Below, piece after piece: positions 10,118-20,185 of a stretch of 64,000 nucleotides of DNA. Each line of letters begins with the position of its first letter. The first letter of the stretch is position 1. Below the pieces are notes generated by a model that ran no database searches, was not told the DNA's origin, and saw only the letters and a list, made by a program, of their open reading frames with translations. A program made the translations under genes and the position numbers. The stretch is from Breviolum minutum Mf 1.05b.01 (Eukaryota > Sar > Dinophyceae > Suessiales > Symbiodiniaceae), in contig DF240227.1 in assembly GCA_000507305.1 (NCBI GenBank), positions 1 through 64,000 of the forward strand. The letters are read 5' to 3'.

Positions 10118-10256
10118 AGGTGGGCACGAGATCCAGTTGTAAGTGGAGTTATGGATCCTCTACAAATGGCCAAAATTAAACGGGTAACTCAGTAGATCGG
10201 GTTACTTCACCCTACTTACAGAGGGTAAAACTCATCCTATTTATAACTAGATCCAA
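10118..10256. repeat. Family E palindrome, copy 3
   Basis: AAGGTGGGCACGAGATCCAG and TATTTATAACTAGATCCAAGG mark the ends. The interior has CAAATGGCC at the centre of the palindrome. The copy is rather diverged. Confidence 0.65.
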
Positions 10257-10309
10257 GGCTTGCTTGGTATGACTGATGGAGTCCACATCGAGAAAAAAAT
10301 CCCGGCCTA

Positions 10310-10402
10310 AAATCCTGGCATCTATAAAAACCTTGTAAATAATGGCATAAACTACCATATATCAACTGGTGATCGCCGGAATTCTGAACCATCAACAGTA
10401 GG
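10310..10402. repeat. Family H palindrome, truncated copy
   Basis: The right half is intact (CAACTGGTGATCGCCGGAATT, then CATCAACAGTA) but the left end is degraded to AAAATCCTGGCATCTATAAA. Confidence 0.6.
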
Positions 10403-10697
10403 GAAAAACACAAAAATCCGGAGGGGTTTTTTGCGGTCGAAAAAAAAACAAAAGGTTCCAGGATGTCTTGTACACCGGCTGCGCGGATGGATCGGTAACT
10501 CGGTGTTGTTTGGTTTGACGTCGTTGAAAGGTGTTGGATGTGTGTGTGTGGGGGTGTTTACATATCATATACCTGAATATTTTAATCCCTTCAACCCCAA
10601 CAACCCAACAAACCCATTTTAAGTTGCCAACAGCATGTTTGCCTAGAACCCAAATGACGGCCTTGTTTTTGATGGAGTTTAGGCCTTGGGGCCTTTG

Positions 10698-10721
10698 TTT
10701 TTTTTTTTTTGGGGGGGGGGG
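10698..10721. repeat. Homopolymer pair T13-G11
   Basis: Thirteen T followed directly by eleven G on the plus strand. Such a junction is prone to assembly length error and to slippage. No promoter or gene context explains it. Confidence 0.9.
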
Positions 10722-10857
10722 TGACCTTGAAAAATGTTTAATTACCATGGGAATCCAGGTGAAACTTGCATTTTTAAGTGGTTATAAGCCATATTTCAAG
10801 GGATGGGATTAAAACTTTGAGGGATTGGAAGCCTCGTCCCAGCTTCTGAAAAGGTGT

Positions 10858-10920
10858 CATTTGGACCCCAAACACATACCAATGAAACACCTTCTGACGA
10901 GGTATTTGGATGTCTAGGGC
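10858..10920. repeat. Partial family C element
   Basis: This is the right two-thirds of a copy: ATTTGGACCCCAAACACATACC, then GAGGTATTTGGATGTCTAGGG. The left terminus is missing. Confidence 0.6.
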
Positions 10921-10986
10921 ATATGCCGCATATATGTATTCTTAGCCTGGATCATCTCGAAGAAGTGTGCAACAAAAAGACCCTAC

Positions 10987-11113
10987 AAGATGGGCCGCTA
11001 CTAGCTGTAAATGGGGTGTGGCATACCACGATGAGTAGGGTTATCACCCCACTAAAGCCATTTCTAGTGGTATTTCTATAACCCCATTTATGACTGGATC
11101 CGGGCCCCATCTT
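10987..11113. repeat. Family E palindrome, copy 4
   Basis: AAGATGGGCCGCTACTAGCTG and ATGACTGGATCCGGGCCCCATCTT are the inverted ends. The centre reads AAAGCCATTTCTAGTGG. Confidence 0.8.
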
Positions 11114-11426
11114 CTGATATCTACAAGAGCAGTTAAATTGTGCCTTTTATCACGACCGATATCACCTGCAAAATACTACCCAAAAAGAATGTTTTTTTCC
11201 TTTTCAAATGTGTTTCCTTGGATCTACCCCCCCACGGAGTATCAGTGGCAAACGAAGGTTTATAGGGCTTTCCTAAATAAAAATTGAAACAATGCTGGTC
11301 CAGGTTCTTCAAGTCGTGACCTCGTTTGGACCCTAATACGTATTAATTGAAAAGGGCTTAAGTGACCTGTAATTGGGGGATCCAAGGTGAGGAAGCTGGG
11401 TGGTAATTGTTCCGGGTGGGGGGTAC

Positions 11427-11576
11427 TAGGAGGATCATCCCAGGTCGTGGATACGTTGTTAATAACTATGGTTAATAAGTCCCCTAAGTAGGGTGGTTCC
11501 CATTCCAAATGTGAGAAAGGTCCTATCAATGCGGGCTACTACCTAGTTACAAGTCCTGGGATGATCCTCCAAGTAT
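11427..11576. repeat. Family F palindrome, copy 2 (well preserved)
   Basis: TAGGAGGATCATCCCAGGTC at the left and CCTGGGATGATCCTCCAAGT at the right are inverted. Inside are GTTAATAACTATGGTTAATA, CCCTAAGTAGGGTGGTTCCC and GCGGGCTACTACCTAGTTAC. This is the reference copy for family F. Confidence 0.85.
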
Positions 11577-11856
11577 AGTTCCAAATCCCCGATTCCCAAG
11601 AAGAGGCATTGGTTCTGGGAGGATTTTTGGAGGTTGCTGAACGTTTGTCCAAACAAAACGACAGGGTTATACAGGTTTTGGGGTTCTAAAGTGGTGGTAT
11701 ATCCCAATTGTCAAATCGTTTTTGAAGTTTCCATTAAGTATCATGGGAATCTAAGGGTACCCCCCCCCCTTTCCCCCGCAATGCCACTAAATACATCTGT
11801 GTTGGATCTAACCCCGCGCCAGTAACAGTGGCAACTGGATTATATGGATTCCCTAT

Positions 11857-12384
11857 TTAAATAATTCGTCCTGCTGGTGATTGTTTTCCTGTTACGTGGC
11901 GGGTTGAAGTCGACTCGGGGCACTTTGTAAGACACAGGGGCTGTTGCGGCAGTACCTGGAGGATTTTCATGGTCATGGAGTCATGGATGCAGCTGCACCA
12001 GAGAAGCTTGAGTGCAGAACATCTATTGATTCTGATGTGCAACTGCGACTGCCACACTCCATCATGGTTGGTGAGCAGGCTATAGCTGGTTGGTGACCAT
12101 GAATCCAAGAAAGGGCTAAGGAACAAGACTACCCTGGACCGGTTATATACAGGATCAGATTGGGATGACTGTACGTTACTGTACGGGACCTGAGTCACAG
12201 CATCCTCGAGTCCTGCAACACCTTCAGAATGTACACCTTCTAAGGAGCGCAACGAAGTGCTGAGGAAGAAGAAGCTTATCATATTTTTCATCGGCTGCGG
12301 GAGGTGGCTGTTATAACGTGAGACCTCACAGCGGTACAGTCCGACAGTCCGGACATGGCTTTCCACGGTGCAAGTTGCACCCAA
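11857..12384 (-). CDS. Unrecognised 175-codon open frame
   Basis: A minus-strand frame of 175 codons begins with Met-Gly-Ala-Thr-Cys and ends just beside a plain AT-rich stretch. The region (about 11880-12390) is richer in G+C than its neighbours and carries no family A-N repeat, so it may derive from coding DNA. The predicted protein is rich in Ser and Cys, with no signal peptide, repeat or domain I recognise. Codon composition does not clearly favour this strand; a gene on the plus strand, interrupted by stops, is equally possible. Treat it as a candidate only. Confidence 0.2.
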   Translation of the reverse strand: MGATCTVESHVRTVGLYRCEVSRYNSHLPQPMKNMISFFFLSTSLRSLEGVHSEGVAGLEDAVTQVPYSNVQSSQSDPVYNRSRVVLFLSPFLDSWSPTSYSLLTNHDGVWQSQLHIRINRCSALKLLWCSCIHDSMTMKILQVLPQQPLCLTKCPESTSTRHVTGKQSPAGRII

Positions 12385-12718
12385 CGTGTGGTTATAAATA
12401 TACCCTAGAAGTCAAAGACTATTAAAGTCATAGTCCCCTGGAATTGTTGATTATAAACCCTTTCTAAAACAATAGTCTTTGCGGATGAAAAACAACCCCC
12501 CCAAAGAAGGTGTATTTCCTGATTTCCCTTCGAAAAAGCTACAGTCAAAGGGTGCAGGTCAATCTGTGTCATGTCATCCTAGTCAACTGTCAACTGTCCA
12601 AGTTTTTTGTGTCGCCGCACGTTCAGATCTTGGCCTTGTCGATGAAGGATGGGACGTCTCGTGGCATGGCAACTGGCGTCTTGTGGAGGAAAACACCCTT
12701 GATAAAACAACAATGAAT

Positions 12719-12854
12719 CCTACAGGGTGGGCCCATACCATTACAAATGGAATTATAACCCCCATAAGTAGGGTTATGACCCCAGGAAAACCCATTTACA
12801 AGGCGATTTATGAGGTTTTTAACTCCACTTGTATTTTTTTGGGGCCACCTTGTA
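12719..12854. repeat. Family E palindrome, copy 5
   Basis: CCTACAGGGTGGGCCCATACC and TTTTTTTGGGGCCACCTTGTA are the ends. The centre is AAACCCATTTACAAGGCGATTTA. The 142-codon plus-strand frame that crosses this region owes about a third of its length to the repeat and is not a supported gene. Confidence 0.75.
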
Positions 12855-13625
12855 AAAGGAAAGAGACAAAAAACAAGGAACGCCTCTACGGAGGAAGCAG
12901 GTTCTAGGAGGATTTTACATGTGACTTCATGGTTGTTCTGTTGGTTATCAAACCTCATGAAATTTTCAACTCAACCAAGCTCCTTGAAGAAAACCTATTC
13001 TTTCCATAAGGCATATGTTACCTCAAAAAATGTCGACTTTCTCGTGGGTTTCCCACGTTTGGGCAATTAGGCAGTGAACAAAGTGGGTCATGTGATTCGC
13101 TTGGGCACAGTTGAGTCAGTTCAGTTTACGCAGTTGTTCTGTAAATCAACGTAACGTATTCCAAATCCTAAGTGGGTCAACCTGGTTGGTTCACCCAAAC
13201 TTTTACTTACTAATCCCTGGTTGAACTGCATGTCAAATAAAGCTGGTATCAATTGGAAACCCTAGTTTTGCAAAAACCATGTGAGGATGGGTGTTTGGAC
13301 TGGCACACACAACCTGAGAAGGCAATTATATAGGGGCTCCGTCATACAGTCCATACCCAATATGTATCTCATTCCTGTATAGGTGTTTATTGGCATATGG
13401 TCAGAGAAATCATGACGAATTCCTGCAAAACATGTAGGAAAAAAGTTGCCAAGGTCCTGTTTTACACGTTGTGTTTGCTCAGGTTGCTTTGGTCCAAGAA
13501 GACTTGCGAAGCATTACCATCAGATACATACAGTGCCCTGGGGGATCGAAAAAAGGTGTGTTTTGTTGGTTGGAAATATGGGAGAAAAACACGGCATGGG
13601 GATTGGGATTTGTTGCACCAAACAT
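12855..13625. other. No gene or repeat recognised
   Basis: Open frames reach 98 codons around 13397-13693. None has a recognisable domain, and the longest one overlaps the family K element downstream. Confidence 0.3.
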
Positions 13626-13732
13626 TTCAGGTACCTAAAGTGGAAGTATTCACAGAAATGGCTTCAAAACCCACCCCCAAGATAGCCTTGTAAGGTTCAG
13701 TACCTCCATTTTAGGTACCTGAAATTCTTGGT
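13626..13732. repeat. Family K palindrome, copy 1
   Basis: TTCAGGTACCTAAAGTGGAAGT and ACCTCCATTTTAGGTACCTGAA are inverted partners with a KpnI-like GGTACC in each arm. The loop includes CCAAGATAGCCTTGTAAGG. The second copy is at 20998-21119. Confidence 0.8.
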
Positions 13733-13736
13733 GATT

Positions 13737-13804
13737 TGAAGACGAACGAGTGGACGACCTCAAGAAGATCATTGTGCAACTCTCGAATTTCATGTTCTCC
13801 ATCA
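13737..13804 (+). CDS. Possible short exon
   Basis: Twenty-three codons between a TGA and the next palindrome read as a charged amphipathic segment (FEDERVDDLKKIIVQLSNFM and on). It lies exactly between the family K element and the palindrome at 13807, in otherwise repetitive DNA. The segment is too short to identify and could be chance. Confidence 0.2.
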
Positions 13805-13806
13805 AA

Positions 13807-13915
13807 TACTTGGATGTCCCAGGAAGTTACTAAATGGTTAGGATCAATGGGCTATGTATATTGGAGTTGTAATGCACTTACTAAGCTTTTAGTAACTTCC
13901 TGAGACATCCAAGTA
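13807..13915. repeat. Palindrome O
   Basis: TACTTGGATGTCCCAGGAAG at the left pairs with CTTCCTGAGACATCCAAGTA at the right; the arms continue inward with TTACTAA/TTAGTAA. The loop (GGATCAATGGGCTATGTATA) resembles the interior of a related unit at about 17100-17200. Confidence 0.75.
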
Positions 13916-14009
13916 GAGATGAAACAACGTTGAGGTCGACGGAAAGCTCAGCGTCGTTAGGATCCGAGTCCTTTACTTTCATCAAAGGGAATCAAAGAGC
14001 AGAATAGAT

Positions 14010-14124
14010 GGACTTGTAACCCCTAAGTAGGATGGTTCCCATTCCAAATGGCTGAATCTTCATGGCTTCTAAATGGGGGTGCCACCAACAACCACTTACT
14101 ATCTGGGAAGATGCTCCAAGTATG
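14010..14124. repeat. Family F palindrome, shortened copy
   Basis: The element starts inside the left arm (ACTTGTAACCCCTAAGTAGG), keeps GATGGTTCCCATTCCAAATGG, and ends ACTTACTATCTGGGAAGATGCT. The outer left arm is lost. Confidence 0.65.
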
Positions 14125-14351
14125 GAATGATACCCTAGACATCCAGGTGAATACCTCCCGAGGATCAAGTTGGAAGTTGCGGAATTGTGTCTTGAATTGA
14201 TCCAACATATAATGACGACGTTTGTGCTGGCGCAATTCAGCCGGCTAAAAAAAGCATGGGATGATTTCCACACGGTTTGTTTCGTTTTACCGAAGAAAAC
14301 CGTTCCAAGAGATTCTTGAGGTTGGTGGTTATACTTTCCTACACCGGGGGG

Positions 14352-14490
14352 GGGGGGCCCTGGATCCACTTATAAATAGGATAAATAGGTCCATAACCCC
14401 TATAGGTATAGGGTTGTAACGCCAGTTACATTTGTAAGGCCATTTATAGGGGTTATAAGGCCACTCATAACTGGATCCGGGGCCCGCCTT
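14352..14490. repeat. Family E palindrome, copy 6
   Basis: GGGGGCCCTGGATCCACTTATA and CATAACTGGATCCGGGGCCC are inverted ends, with a nine- to ten-base G run added outside the left arm. The centre is ACGCCAGTTACATTTGTAAGG. Confidence 0.8.
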
Positions 14491-14659
14491 CTAGGAATTT
14501 AAGATTAAATGAGATTTCCACCATGCATATGCCCAGAGCAACAAGCTTTGAAAAGCTACCACTTGGCTTGTAAAATGGCATTGACTACTGTGTACATAAA
14601 TGGGTGAGGGTAGATGTTCAGATGACAGACACGTAATTGCTGGGATTCTTATGATAAAC

Positions 14660-14735
14660 CTTACATATATATATATATACATATTTATATATATATACAT
14701 ATTTATTTATATATATATATATACATAATTACATG
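14660..14735. repeat. TA/TATATTTA microsatellite
   Basis: Alternating TA is interrupted by CATATTTA units from 14663 to 14732. It shows no link to a palindrome. Confidence 0.8.
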
Positions 14736-14929
14736 TAACTGGGATGTTTATGTTTATGTTTGAGTATCGATTTTCCAAAGCCTAGACAAAATTCGCCACT
14801 TAAACTGAAACTTTCGGAATGTATGTTTTGGAATGCATTTTTGTTTACACCAAAGTTGGAAACTAGGACAGTACAGAACTAGTAAGCAACCCAATAGATT
14901 TGCCAAGTATCCAACACCCAGTTAGTAAC

Positions 14930-15062
14930 TGGTTAATAACCATGGGTAGTTTTCGTCCCCTAAGTAGGGAGTTGATCCAGTTCTAAATGGCCGAACTTCA
15001 TAACTTCTAAATGGGGATTCCTAACCACTGAGCCGTCCGCCCTGGGATGATCCTCCAAGGAT
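14930..15062. repeat. Family F palindrome, copy
   Basis: AACTGGTTAATAACCATGGGT begins within the left arm. CTAAGTAGGGAGTTGATCC and GCCCTGGGATGATCCTCCAAGG follow. The left terminus is eroded. Confidence 0.7.
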
Positions 15063-15429
15063 TCGGGTATATCTACTTACCACCTCCTAAGGTCTTTGAT
15101 TGGTACGTTTTTGGGGATCCAAATAAGTTCTTTTCAGGAGGTGCGACAGGATGTTTAGGGTTATACATTAATATTTTGTATGTTTTGTGGCAAAAATCTG
15201 AAGGACATCTAAAAAAAATCCGGTTTTGTGAAAGTCTTTCATGGGAAATGTTTACCTTGGGAAGGTGTCGCATACATTGATAGTTGCACATCAAGAAAAC
15301 AAGTTTTTTCGTCGTGGTTTCGCGATGCGAAAGGTATCACTGCAACAGTTAATCATCTCTTCGTGCCATGCGGGGCTGTGGTACCTTGGAGATGTCGAAA
15401 AAAAAACCATGGGAAAACCATAATGGCTG

Positions 15430-15506
15430 CTGGTTATCCCACTATTTTACAAGGTTTTAGCACCATCCCAGGCGGTTGTTTGGGATTTCTGAACCATCAA
15501 CGGTAG
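15430..15506. repeat. Family H element, right half
   Basis: The sequence matches the right part of the copy at 60316-60432 (CCCACTATTTTACAAGGTTT, then TAGCACCATCCCAGGCGGTTG) and ends GAACCATCAACGGTA. The left part is absent. Confidence 0.65.
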
Positions 15507-15516
15507 TGGAAAGGTT

Positions 15517-15640
15517 GTGATGATGTCCATGGTACCTAGTAAATGGATTGTTTCACCCCTATTTTAGTAGGTTGATTTCGTCCCGTAAATAGGTTGCAAA
15601 CCAACTTACCAACTATACTTCCACACTGGCTAGTCAACCT
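15517..15640. repeat. Family G element, truncated copy
   Basis: GATGTCCATGGTACCTAGTAA, CACCCCTATTTTAGTAGGTT and CCCGTAAATAGGTTGCAAACC are family G signatures. The right end is replaced by a CCACACTGGCTAGTCAACCTAC tail whose complement (GTAGGTTGACCAACCATG) lies at 15764-15781. Confidence 0.65.
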
Positions 15641-15783
15641 ACCCCCCCCTAAGGTACCCCCTCCAGAAACATGGCGTTCTGAATGTTTTATTAGTCATTG
15701 GTTTCCCTTAATCAGGCATTATTACACCTTTATTTCAGAGGAAGGGTACGTTAGGGGGGGGGGTAGGTTGACCAACCATGAAA
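15627..15783. repeat. Inverted repeat with C8/G9 tracts
   Basis: GGCTAGTCAACCTACCCCCC and GGGGGTAGGTTGACCAACC are inverted and about 110 bp apart, with CTAAGGTACCC/GGGTACGTTAG just inside. This is a single-copy palindrome in this window. Related TAGTCAACCTAC wording recurs at 35433. Confidence 0.7.
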
Positions 15784-15816
15784 CCATCGGCTATGCCAAC
15801 CAACCTGCGGATCGGT

Positions 15817-15972
15817 ACAGGCCCCGATCGGATCCTGGTATAACTGGAGTTATGTGTATAATTTTGATAGCCACTATGAATTGGCCGGATTGATATAAAT
15901 GGGTAACTGGGGTGAACAATCCCTAACTTAGAAGGGGATACAGTAACCCCATTCATGTATAACCCTGTGGGC
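15817..15972. repeat. Family E palindrome, copy 7
   Basis: CAGGCCCCGATCGGATCCTGG starts the unit. TAACTGGAGTTATGTGTATA, AATGGGTAACTGGGG and ACCCCATTCATGTATAACCC are the paired inner blocks. The right GGCCC end is degraded. Confidence 0.65.
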
Positions 15973-16098
15973 AGGATGTGCGTTATTTCAGGGTACACTG
16001 AAATTGAGAAGGTAACATGGAGCCGCTGAAGATTATGGGAATGATTTCAATCCGGGCATTGATTTGTGTCAGACGTTGAATATGTTCAGGCTTCCACT

Positions 16099-16193
16099 GG
16101 GTGGTGGTTTCAAACATTGTTTATTTTCACCACCACCTGGGGAAATGATCCAATTTGACTAATATTTTTCAAAGGGGTTGAAACCACCACCTA
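16099..16193. repeat. Family B palindrome, copy 3
   Basis: GGGTGGTGGTTTCAAACATT and GGTTGAAACCACCACCTATA are clean inverted ends. The middle ATGATCCAATTTGACTAATA is intact. Confidence 0.85.
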
Positions 16194-16341
16194 TAGTCCA
16201 TATTCTTGGATTTGGTTAATGAAATTCTATAAATTCTGTTGATGCTTGGGAAGAATTTGTTTTTTTTTGAAAACTGGGACACTCCCCCCAAAACTAATAT
16301 CTCTAAGATGGAACCTAAAAATCCAGTTTTCAAGATGACTT

Positions 16342-16470
16342 TCCCCTAGAAATCCAAAATCCTCCCTTGGGGAGGATCGGTGTTTGGAACCTTGAAAGCA
16401 TTCAAAACGGAGATGCTTGCGGGGCCCCCAAACACCGATCCTCAATAGATATTTAATTTGGATGTCTTGG
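16342..16470. repeat. Family C palindrome, long form
   Basis: CCCCTAGAAATCCAAAATCC and ATTTGGATGTCTTGG are the ends. The interior matches the 8006 copy (GGGAGGATCGGTGTTTGGAA, then AAACACCGATCCTCA). Confidence 0.8.
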
Positions 16471-17300
16471 TCAGTGGTACATACTGCCAATCCGTGATGT
16501 CTAAATGATTTTGCAGCTTGAAAAATCCATTGACTCTTAATTTCATGTCTACTACCATTAACCTCGGCCAACTAAGAGTCAATGGATTTAATTGATGTTG
16601 AAACATTCCAGGGAAACCTTTCGAACTTAAAACGGTCCCCTTGACTTCCAGGGTAAAAACATGGTTGAGAAACCACCAAATTGACCAACAAAATCATCCG
16701 GGATAGTCTACTTCCAGGTGGATCCTTGGGTAGGAAAAATGGGAGTTTCTAAAACCTACCCATCCAACCTTTGACGTCTCGCCACCCTTTTCACCCCACC
16801 CCCAGGTGCCTTTCAGCTCGCCTGGTGTTTCCTTGGCTGCATGTTTTTTTGCTGAGGGGGAAGGGTGTTCAAGGGGAACCTTAAGGATTCCTAGGGAAGA
16901 TTGGGGAGCCTTAGGGAACATTAGGGAAGACTAGGGGAATCACCACCCCCCCTTAAGAATCCTATTATGAAAAGTTTCACTACTTTGATGTCGAGACACT
17001 GGAAGTGATCGGATCAGGGGGTTATAGTCCCAACAGGTAGTCAATAGTTAGGGAATCCGGGCCCCAAAATGGTTTGAGATCATTCAGGTTAAGTAGTAAA
17101 TGGCTAGGATCAATGGGTTATTTCACCTACTTATAATATAAATGGGATATTTCAGGGATATAACCCACTGATCCTAACCTTTTGGTCCTAACTTCCGTCC
17201 CGGGACATTCGTTCCGTATAGGATTGGGTGGTTTTCATTTGTTGGTGGTGCAAGGCGGGATCGAAAACCAGCTATACTTAAATGGCCTTAAATTGCCTAA
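16471..17300. other. Non-coding; low-copy palindromic fragments
   Basis: The mirrored phrases AAATCCATTGACTCTTA (about 16525) and TAAGAGTCAATGGATTT (about 16575) form a 17-bp inverted repeat with a 35-bp loop. Near 16855-16950 is a series of AGGGAACCTTAAGGATTCC-like words with parallels at 41155-41195. No gene is supported. Confidence 0.45.
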
Positions 17301-17309
17301 CCTGTTTTC

Positions 17310-17375
17310 AGTACCTACATTTAGCATAGAAATCAACCAAATGTAGCTAAACATGCCATACATTGAGTAGTTGGG
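17310..17375. repeat. Family A element, partial inverted copy
   Basis: AGTACCTACATTTAGCATAG and AAATGTAGCTAAACATGCCA retain the inner arms in opposite orientation to the usual loop. The GGATCC ends are gone. Confidence 0.6.
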
Positions 17376-17787
17376 CACTAGAAAAAGTTGGTATTTTGTT
17401 GCTTCACTCACGCGGGTCCACAAAAAAACGGAAACTGGAGCGCCAAAACTTGATTCTTCATGTGATCCAACTGGACCTCTTGAGAAGGTAATGTTTTGGA
17501 GCCACCAAAACATAGAACATCAAACACCAAACTCACCTCAGGAGGTATTTGGACTGGTTGAGGTAGTTTCAAGGGCTAAATGTAGGTAAATATACAATCG
17601 TCCCATGGATCCTATAACAAACTATATTTGCCAAACCAATCAAACACCATAACACCAAACCTCACAAGCTATATTTGCCTGGATGTCAAAAGGTTTCTTG
17701 GTAGATCTTCCTCCTTCGTCTTAAGATTCACACCCCAAAAAAAAACACACAAAACTTCTCCCCAAAATAGAACCTTCCAGGGGAAAG

Positions 17788-17914
17788 TACAAGGTCCTCC
17801 CGCTACTTAGTTATAAGTGGGGTTATGACCCCAGGCAAACCCATTTAGAAGGCCATTTATAGTGGTTATTAGTTATTTCACCTCATTTATAATTGGATCC
17901 ATGGCCCACCTTGG
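17788..17914. repeat. Family E palindrome, copy 8
   Basis: CAAGGTCCTCCCGCTACTTA at the left and GGATCCATGGCCCACCTTGG at the right are the ends. AAACCCATTTAGAAGGCCATT is the centre. Confidence 0.75.
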
Positions 17915-18115
17915 AAACACAAGGACGATCCATGGAAAAAAAAACCCAAGCTGGGCAACTGAAAACGGCGAGGTCGCCTTGGTCGATCGAAAGAGCGGTG
18001 AAGTTCTTTGGACAAAGGTTGCTTGGAGGAAAAGAGACACCTGGTTCCTCCAAATGGCCTTTAAATGGGTTTCGGGGCTGAAAAGAGACCTCCAATTTGG
18101 GGAATCAAAGGGTTA

Positions 18116-18223
18116 CTAGGTGGTGGCAACTCAAAGATTTTTTATTTTCATCCCTATTATTTTTGGGGAAATGATCCAATTTGACGAATATTTTTCTGAT
18201 GGGTTGGTTCAACCACCAACTAT
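18116..18223. repeat. Family B palindrome, copy 4
   Basis: CTAGGTGGTGGCAACTCAAAG and GTTGGTTCAACCACCAACTAT are the ends. The 45 bp before it (TGGGTTTCGGGGCTGAAAAG and on) recur before the family B copy at 19821, so these two copies were probably duplicated together with their flank. Confidence 0.8.
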
Positions 18224-18264
18224 ATGACCTTACTTGGAGGATGGGCTCCCAGGACGTACGGAGG

Positions 18265-18400
18265 GATCTGTGGTGGATGGGTTCACCCCCCATCTTATAA
18301 GCGAAGTTCGGCCATTTATAACTAGACCCACCCAATCCTGAGGGGACTTACTACCCATGGTTACTATCCATTTACTAGCTTGGATGGTCCTCCAGACAGA
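18265..18400. repeat. Family E fragment fused to family F fragment
   Basis: The run ATCTTATAAGCGAAGTTCGGCC to ATAACTAGACCCACC is family E-like. From CTGAGGGGACTTACTACCCATGG to GCTTGGATGGTCCTCC it is family F. One element appears to have inserted into the other. Confidence 0.5.
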
Positions 18401-18485
18401 CATCCAAATATCTCCCTCAGGTGGACGGTGTTTCATGGGTATGTTTTTGGGGTCCAAATGACACCGAACCTCAGGAGGTGCAATA
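18399..18485. repeat. Family C element, partial
   Basis: AGACATCCAAATATCTCCCTC and ACACCGAACCTCAGGAGGTG are present around GGTATGTTTTTGGGGTCCAA. The right TGTCTAGGG terminus is missing. Confidence 0.6.
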
Positions 18486-18920
18486 TACTTCAGTATGATA
18501 CTTTCTTGGATTTTTTTGTTTGATGAATGGATGATATTTCTCAGCTTTACTTACCTAGAACCCTTTCATGACCCGTGTTTTTGTTGGAGGGACTAGGCCT
18601 TGTTTCGGAGTGCTCCAGGCAAAGGAAATACATAAATACGAGGCATTCGGTTGGTTCTTCGAACAGCTTGGCATGATTATATTTTTGAGGCTTCTAACCC
18701 ACGACGTTTACGCCTTGAGAGCAAAGATTTGGATTGCTGGACTGTGTTTTGTTGGAATTTGAAGATGCGTTTCCTATTGAACATTGAACATATGAGGTGT
18801 TTTTTTTCCAGTGCCATGTCAGTTTTACCAAACAAATGAACATTAAATCAAAATCCTTGGAAACAATTTTCATCGTGTTTTGGTGTGTAAGTTAGTAGAC
18901 ATCAGATTTGGAACTTGGAT

Positions 18921-19013
18921 GCACCCCCGGTTCCGTTACCTTTTTGTAGGCTCGGGGATTCCGGACATAATCTTTCCTTCCAAACTGTTACTGAAGGTTT
19001 TGACATCCCAAGA
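18921..19013 (+). repeat. Inverted-pair unit P, left copy
   Basis: This 90-bp unit (ACCCCCGGTTCCGTTACC, then CTTTCCTTCCAAACTGTTAC) has an inverted copy at 19331-19420. The two arms differ at roughly a dozen positions by eye. Together with the 320 bp between them they would form a large hairpin. Confidence 0.8.
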
Positions 19014-19330
19014 TGTCCTGTTGATGGTTCAGAAATCCCAAACCACCACCTGGGATGGTGCTAAAACCCCTAAAAAATAATGGAATACTGTTAGTTTCAG
19101 GGAGGGTAAGCCACCGGGATTGAAGAATACTCCCAAGTACCAGGAAAAAACATGAAGTTTCACCACCTAGACAAGAAACTGTACCTTATAAGGCTGTGCA
19201 GCGGAAGTTTGGATTACCCTAAATAAGCCGTATACAGCTTAGGTTGAACGAGAGTCCCTCCATTTTAGGCTGAGTTTTTTGCGAAATTACATTCCAGCAC
19301 ACTAGAATATAGTGATATGATATCGTGATA

Positions 19331-19420
19331 TCTTGGGATGTGCAACCTTTAGAAACAGTTTGGAAGGAAAGATTAGGTCCAGAATCCCCGAGCCTAAAAA
19401 AGTAATGGAACCGGGGGAGC
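19331..19420 (-). repeat. Inverted-pair unit P, right copy
   Basis: AGTTTGGAAGGAAAGATTAG and GGAACCGGGGGAGC are the reverse complement of unit P. A doublet of GATATGATATCGTGA words flanks it (about 19313 and 19432), possibly a duplicated insertion site. Confidence 0.8.
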
Positions 19421-19820
19421 ATCCCAAGTGATATGATATCGTGAATATTGGTGATGGTTCAGAAATCCGGCTAACTCGCCTCTGGAAATGGGCCTCCAAA
19501 TCAATAGGAAAGGATCGTATTCCAAGCATCCAGTTTTAGGGGCGAACTGTTAGTTTCAGGGAGGGTAATGACAAACTAGTTTTGATGATTTATTCCTACT
19601 CGATTTATTCCTATAGTTATACACTTTTACCCAAAATTACAACTGGAGTAGGATTTCCTTATTATTTTAAGGTCTTGGTACTTTTGATGATAATTCGCAT
19701 TCTCATCGGATCAATCTTTGGTATATTTACCAGGTTCTTTTTTCTGTGGTGACCTCGGTTCAATGATGGATGGTTTCGGGGCTGAAAAAAGACCTCCACG
19801 TGGGGAATCAATCCGGGTTT

Positions 19821-19928
19821 ATAGGTGGTGGTTTCAAATATTTTTTATTTTCATCCCTATGATTTTTTGGGAAATGATCCAATTTGACGAGCATATTTTT
19901 CAAATGGGTTGGTTCAACCACCAACTAG
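19821..19928. repeat. Family B palindrome, copy 5
   Basis: ATAGGTGGTGGTTTCAAATA and GTTGGTTCAACCACCAACTAG are the ends. The upstream flank (GGTTTCGGGGCTGAAAAAAG) is shared with the copy at 18116. Confidence 0.85.
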
Positions 19929-20032
19929 ATTACTTTGAAGAACCTTTTTTGGGACGGTTGTTGGTGACCTTTTTGGAAAGGTTGTTGGTGACTAGGAGAT
20001 AAAGAGGCCACTTTTTGAATCGCCTGGCCTAT

Positions 20033-20185
20033 GCTTGGAGGATCATCCCATGACTTGTAAGTGGTTAATTTGCCCATGGTGAAAATTAAGTCCCCTCAAA
20101 GTAGGGTTATTCCCCTTCCAAAATGGCCTTTCACTCCATGGCGGTAATAAATGGGGGTGATCCGATCACCACTTGATCCTTCCAA
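20033..20185. repeat. Family F palindrome, copy
   Basis: CTTGGAGGATCATCCCATGAC starts the unit. AAGTAGGGTTATTCCCCTTCC is its centre. The right end reads ACCACTTGATCCTTCCAAGT, where the usual GGGATGATCC has been shortened. Confidence 0.75.

Noticed and set aside
12479-12907. 142-codon frame
   Set aside because: About a third of it is the family E palindrome and no domain is visible.
17930-18090. Phrase GEVALVDRKSGEVLWT, resembling a PQQ/beta-propeller blade
   Set aside because: A single blade-like phrase next to a duplicated family B flank. No second blade was found, so chance is the simpler explanation.
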